Made by a program: the position numbers and the translations under genes
In this document: positions 7,037 through 8,766 of the stretch, one piece after another
Position numbering within the stretch: the first letter of the stretch is position 1
How the letters are laid out: every line of letters begins with the position of its first letter
The notes under the pieces: generated by a model
Told to the model about the DNA's origin: nothing
Database searches by the model: none
The model's input: only the letters and a program-made list of their open reading frames with translations
Assembly (NCBI GenBank): GCA_007118525.1
Contig: SKRK01000239.1
Location: 1-8,766 of the forward strand
From: Balneolaceae bacterium
GTDB taxonomy: Bacteria > Bacteroidota > Rhodothermia > Balneolales > Balneolaceae
Reading direction: 5' to 3'
Length of the DNA: 8,766 bases

Positions 7037-7612
7037 TTATTTTGATTTCGCTCGTTCAAGGTATTCGCCGGTTCTGGTATCAACGCGTATGATCTCTCCG
7101 GTATCGATAAAAAGGGGTACCTGTATAACAGCCCCGCCCGAAATAGTGGCAGGTTTGCTGCCACCCTGGGCAGTGTCGCCTTTAACCCCGGGGTCAGTTT
7201 CAATGACCTCTGCCTCTATCTGATCAGGAGGCTGAGCATAGAGTACTTTTTCGTTGTCTACATCAACCACGAGGGTACAGATAAGGCCGTCAGTAATAAA
7301 TTTTGGATTGTCCACTCTGGATCTTTCCAATGGAATTTGTTCATAAGTTTCCTGATGCATGAAAAAGAACATATCGCCTTCAGCATAAAGAAATTGATAG
7401 GGTTGGCGTTCTACACGAATCGATTCAACACTCTCGCCCGATCGAAACGTTTTATCAATATTCTTGCTGTTTTCTACACCTTTCAATTTTGTGCGTACAA
7501 ATGCTGGCCCTTTTCCGGGCTTAACATGCTGAAATTCGTTTATGGTATAGATCTCACCATCAAGGATGATATTTATTCCATTGCGGAAATCAGAAGTGCT
7601 GATTTTTGCCAT
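7037..7612 (-). CDS. efp: Translation elongation factor P
   Basis: EF-P binds ribosomes stalled at polyproline stretches and promotes peptide bond formation. The 191 residues show the expected three beta-barrel domains: KOW-like domain I (1-65), a central OB domain (about 66-128), and a C-terminal OB domain (about 129-187) with the signature GGAVIQVPLFIDTGEIIRVDTRTGEYLERA. Domain I carries the tip loop HVKPGKGPAF, with K34 at the place beta-lysylated by EpmA in E. coli. The sequence cannot show whether this lysine is modified here; no epmA or epmB is in the window. A good promoter lies 28 bp upstream, so efp is probably the first gene of the efp-accB-accC-gcvH operon. The start ATG (7610-7612) gives the standard MAKISTSDFRNG N-terminus. 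Confidence 0.98.
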   Translation of the reverse strand: MAKISTSDFRNGINIILDGEIYTINEFQHVKPGKGPAFVRTKLKGVENSKNIDKTFRSGESVESIRVERQPYQFLYAEGDMFFFMHQETYEQIPLERSRVDNPKFITDGLICTLVVDVDNEKVLYAQPPDQIEAEVIETDPGVKGDTAQGGSKPATISGGAVIQVPLFIDTGEIIRVDTRTGEYLERAKSK

Positions 7613-7639
7613 AACTCAATTAGTATTCAAATTAGATTT

Positions 7640-7670
7640 CAAAAATACGGTTGCAAAAACTCGATAACAA
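7640..7670 (-). promoter_or_regulatory. Bacteroidota-type promoter for efp-accB-accC-gcvH
   Basis: On the minus strand TATTTTTG (7647 down to 7640) matches TAnnTTTG perfectly. A TTG (7670-7668) lies exactly 20 nt upstream of it, within the 17-23 nt spacing known for the primary sigma factor of Bacteroidota. Initiation would fall near 7630-7636, giving efp a leader of roughly 20 nt. It lies in the 77-bp gap after the transporter gene, so the four-gene operon need not depend on transcription from upstream. Confidence 0.6.
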
Positions 7671-7689
7671 CTTGGTAGTGATATAATTA

Positions 7690-8766
7690 TTAACCGGCAA
7701 TAAGCCCCCAAACAACTGAAGCCAGAACTAATGCAATCAGAACTGGAGAAATATACTTTATAAATACACTCCAAATGGGAGCAAAATTACTTGTTTCAAC
7801 CGTTTCATAACCGTCTTTCATTTCGAGCAGGGCGTTTTCTGTTTTCCAGAAGTATCCAAGGAAAATACAGATCATCAGTCCTCCGAGCGGTAACCCAATT
7901 TCATTAAATATGTAAACAAAAAGATCAATTAAACCCAATTCAAAAGAGACCAGCACTCCAATTGCTCCTACGATACCCCCAATTAACCAGGCTGCTTTCT
8001 TTCTGCGGATGTTATGTTCATCGATCACATACGATACAGGAACTTCGAGCAGCGAAATAGATGATGTTAATGCTGCAAGGCCAAGTAAAATGAAAAAGGT
8101 TACACCCAGAAGCATACCAATCAATCCACCAACATTGTGAAACATTTCCGGGAGTACATCAAAGACCAATGTAGTACTCGAAAAGAGAGCACCGGTTTCC
8201 GGGTTAAAAATTTGAACCCCTCCGGCCTGAGCCACAAACATGGCAGGAATCACAAGCAGACCGGCTATGATGGCAATACCGATATCAAAAATGGTTACAT
8301 AAGCGGCTGATTCAACAATATTCTGTTTCTTATTTAGATAAGAACCATAGGTGATAAGAGCCCCCATTCCAAGTGAGAGTGAGAAGAACGCCTGTCCAAG
8401 TGCCGAGAGCACCAGCCCGCCGGTTACCGTAGAGAAATCAGGCATCACATACATTGCTACTCCATCCATCGCACCTTCCAGCGTGAAAATGTATACAATC
8501 AAAATAACCAAAATAGCCAGCAGAATTGGCATAAGAGCCTTCGTGGCACGTTCAATACCCTGGCTAACTCCTCCGGTTACGATTAATACGGTGAGCACCA
8601 TAAAGAAGAGAGTGAAAATCGCATTTTTCGGTCCATTGCCAAGATCACCAAAATATGCGGCCCAGCCCTCCTGACCAAAATAGAATAGAATTTCTTCAAA
8701 TACATAAGCCAATGTCCAGCCTGAGATTACTACGTAGAATGAGAGGATCATCACACCACACAGTAC
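7690..8766 (-). CDS. Sodium-dependent transporter, SNF/NSS (LeuT-fold) family, N-terminus cut by the window edge
   Basis: This is a membrane symporter that takes up a small solute, probably an amino acid, with sodium. The frame stays open to the window edge, so the GTG at 8752-8754 is an internal codon; 358 residues are visible. By hand alignment to LeuT the visible part starts in TM3 (SGWTLAYVF against LeuT ESWTLGF), so about 95-100 residues, including TM1 and TM2, lie outside. Counting visible residues, conserved TM6 is AFFSLSLGMGALITYGSYL (126-144) and TM8 ends in ALTSSISLLEVP, whose TSS (234-236) matches the LeuT Na2 ligands T354/S355. The LeuT Na1 ligand T254 is Ser here. The chain ends 31 residues after the start of TM11 (FAPIWSVFIKY...), so the protein has 11 segments and lacks TM12, as in bacterial Tyt1. 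Substrate cannot be told. It lies 77 bp before efp and probably on a separate transcript. Confidence 0.93.
   Translation of the reverse strand, partial: VLCGVMILSFYVVISGWTLAYVFEEILFYFGQEGWAAYFGDLGNGPKNAIFTLFFMVLTVLIVTGGVSQGIERATKALMPILLAILVILIVYIFTLEGAMDGVAMYVMPDFSTVTGGLVLSALGQAFFSLSLGMGALITYGSYLNKKQNIVESAAYVTIFDIGIAIIAGLLVIPAMFVAQAGGVQIFNPETGALFSSTTLVFDVLPEMFHNVGGLIGMLLGVTFFILLGLAALTSSISLLEVPVSYVIDEHNIRRKKAAWLIGGIVGAIGVLVSFELGLIDLFVYIFNEIGLPLGGLMICIFLGYFWKTENALLEMKDGYETVETSNFAPIWSVFIKYISPVLIALVLASVVWGLIAG

Noticed and set aside
7337..7678. Plus-strand open frame of 113 codons running through the efp promoter region
   Set aside because: It is antisense to efp, has no recognisable domain, and its last part is AT-rich intergenic DNA.
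8752..8754. GTG as start codon of the transporter gene
   Set aside because: The frame remains open to the window edge with family-like residues (VLCG) upstream, and TM1-TM2 would be missing, so it is an internal valine codon.

Overview
The window is ordinary, gene-dense bacterial chromosome. It carries eight recognisable protein-coding genes and no sign of mobile elements, CRISPR arrays, tRNA or rRNA genes. A Bacteroidota-like host is suggested by three things: genes start without Shine-Dalgarno sequences, a good Bacteroidota-type promoter (TTG-N20-TAnnTTTG) precedes efp, and the secreted protein has a signal peptide ending in a typical SAQ site. Moderate GC, the acidic proteins and the sodium-coupled transporter would fit a marine or halophilic relative such as Balneolales/Rhodothermota, but that placement is inference; no marker here settles it.

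Layout: positions 1-78 hold a possible tail of an upstream gene and the leader of mltG. The only plus-strand gene is mltG (79-1155), a membrane-anchored endolytic murein transglycosylase. It converges on a block of minus-strand genes across a 157-bp intergenic stretch rich in inverted repeats (1156-1312). Read in the direction of transcription from the right edge, the minus-strand block is: a truncated sodium:neurotransmitter-symporter-family transporter (8766-7690); efp (7612-7037), accB (7027-6554), accC (6544-5192) and gcvH (5182-4802); then guaA (4671-3121); and last a secreted TPR plus type-1 periplasmic-binding-fold protein (3061-1313).

efp, accB, accC and gcvH form a clear operon. All three junctions are exactly 9 bp and all four genes share one reading frame. 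It combines translation elongation (EF-P), the biotin carboxyl-carrier and biotin carboxylase parts of acetyl-CoA carboxylase, and the lipoyl carrier of the glycine cleavage system. A 130-bp gap containing a 14-bp perfect palindrome separates it from guaA, so guaA probably has its own control. guaA and the periplasmic-binding-fold gene are 59 bp apart and may be co-transcribed.

No undescribed system is evident. The most rewarding points are the cysteine-free TPR/periplasmic-binding protein that has no transporter genes and sits tail-to-tail with mltG (a possible LpoA-like cell-wall factor), the palindrome before guaA, the alternative hairpins between mltG and its convergent neighbour, and gcvH embedded in an acetyl-CoA carboxylase operon.
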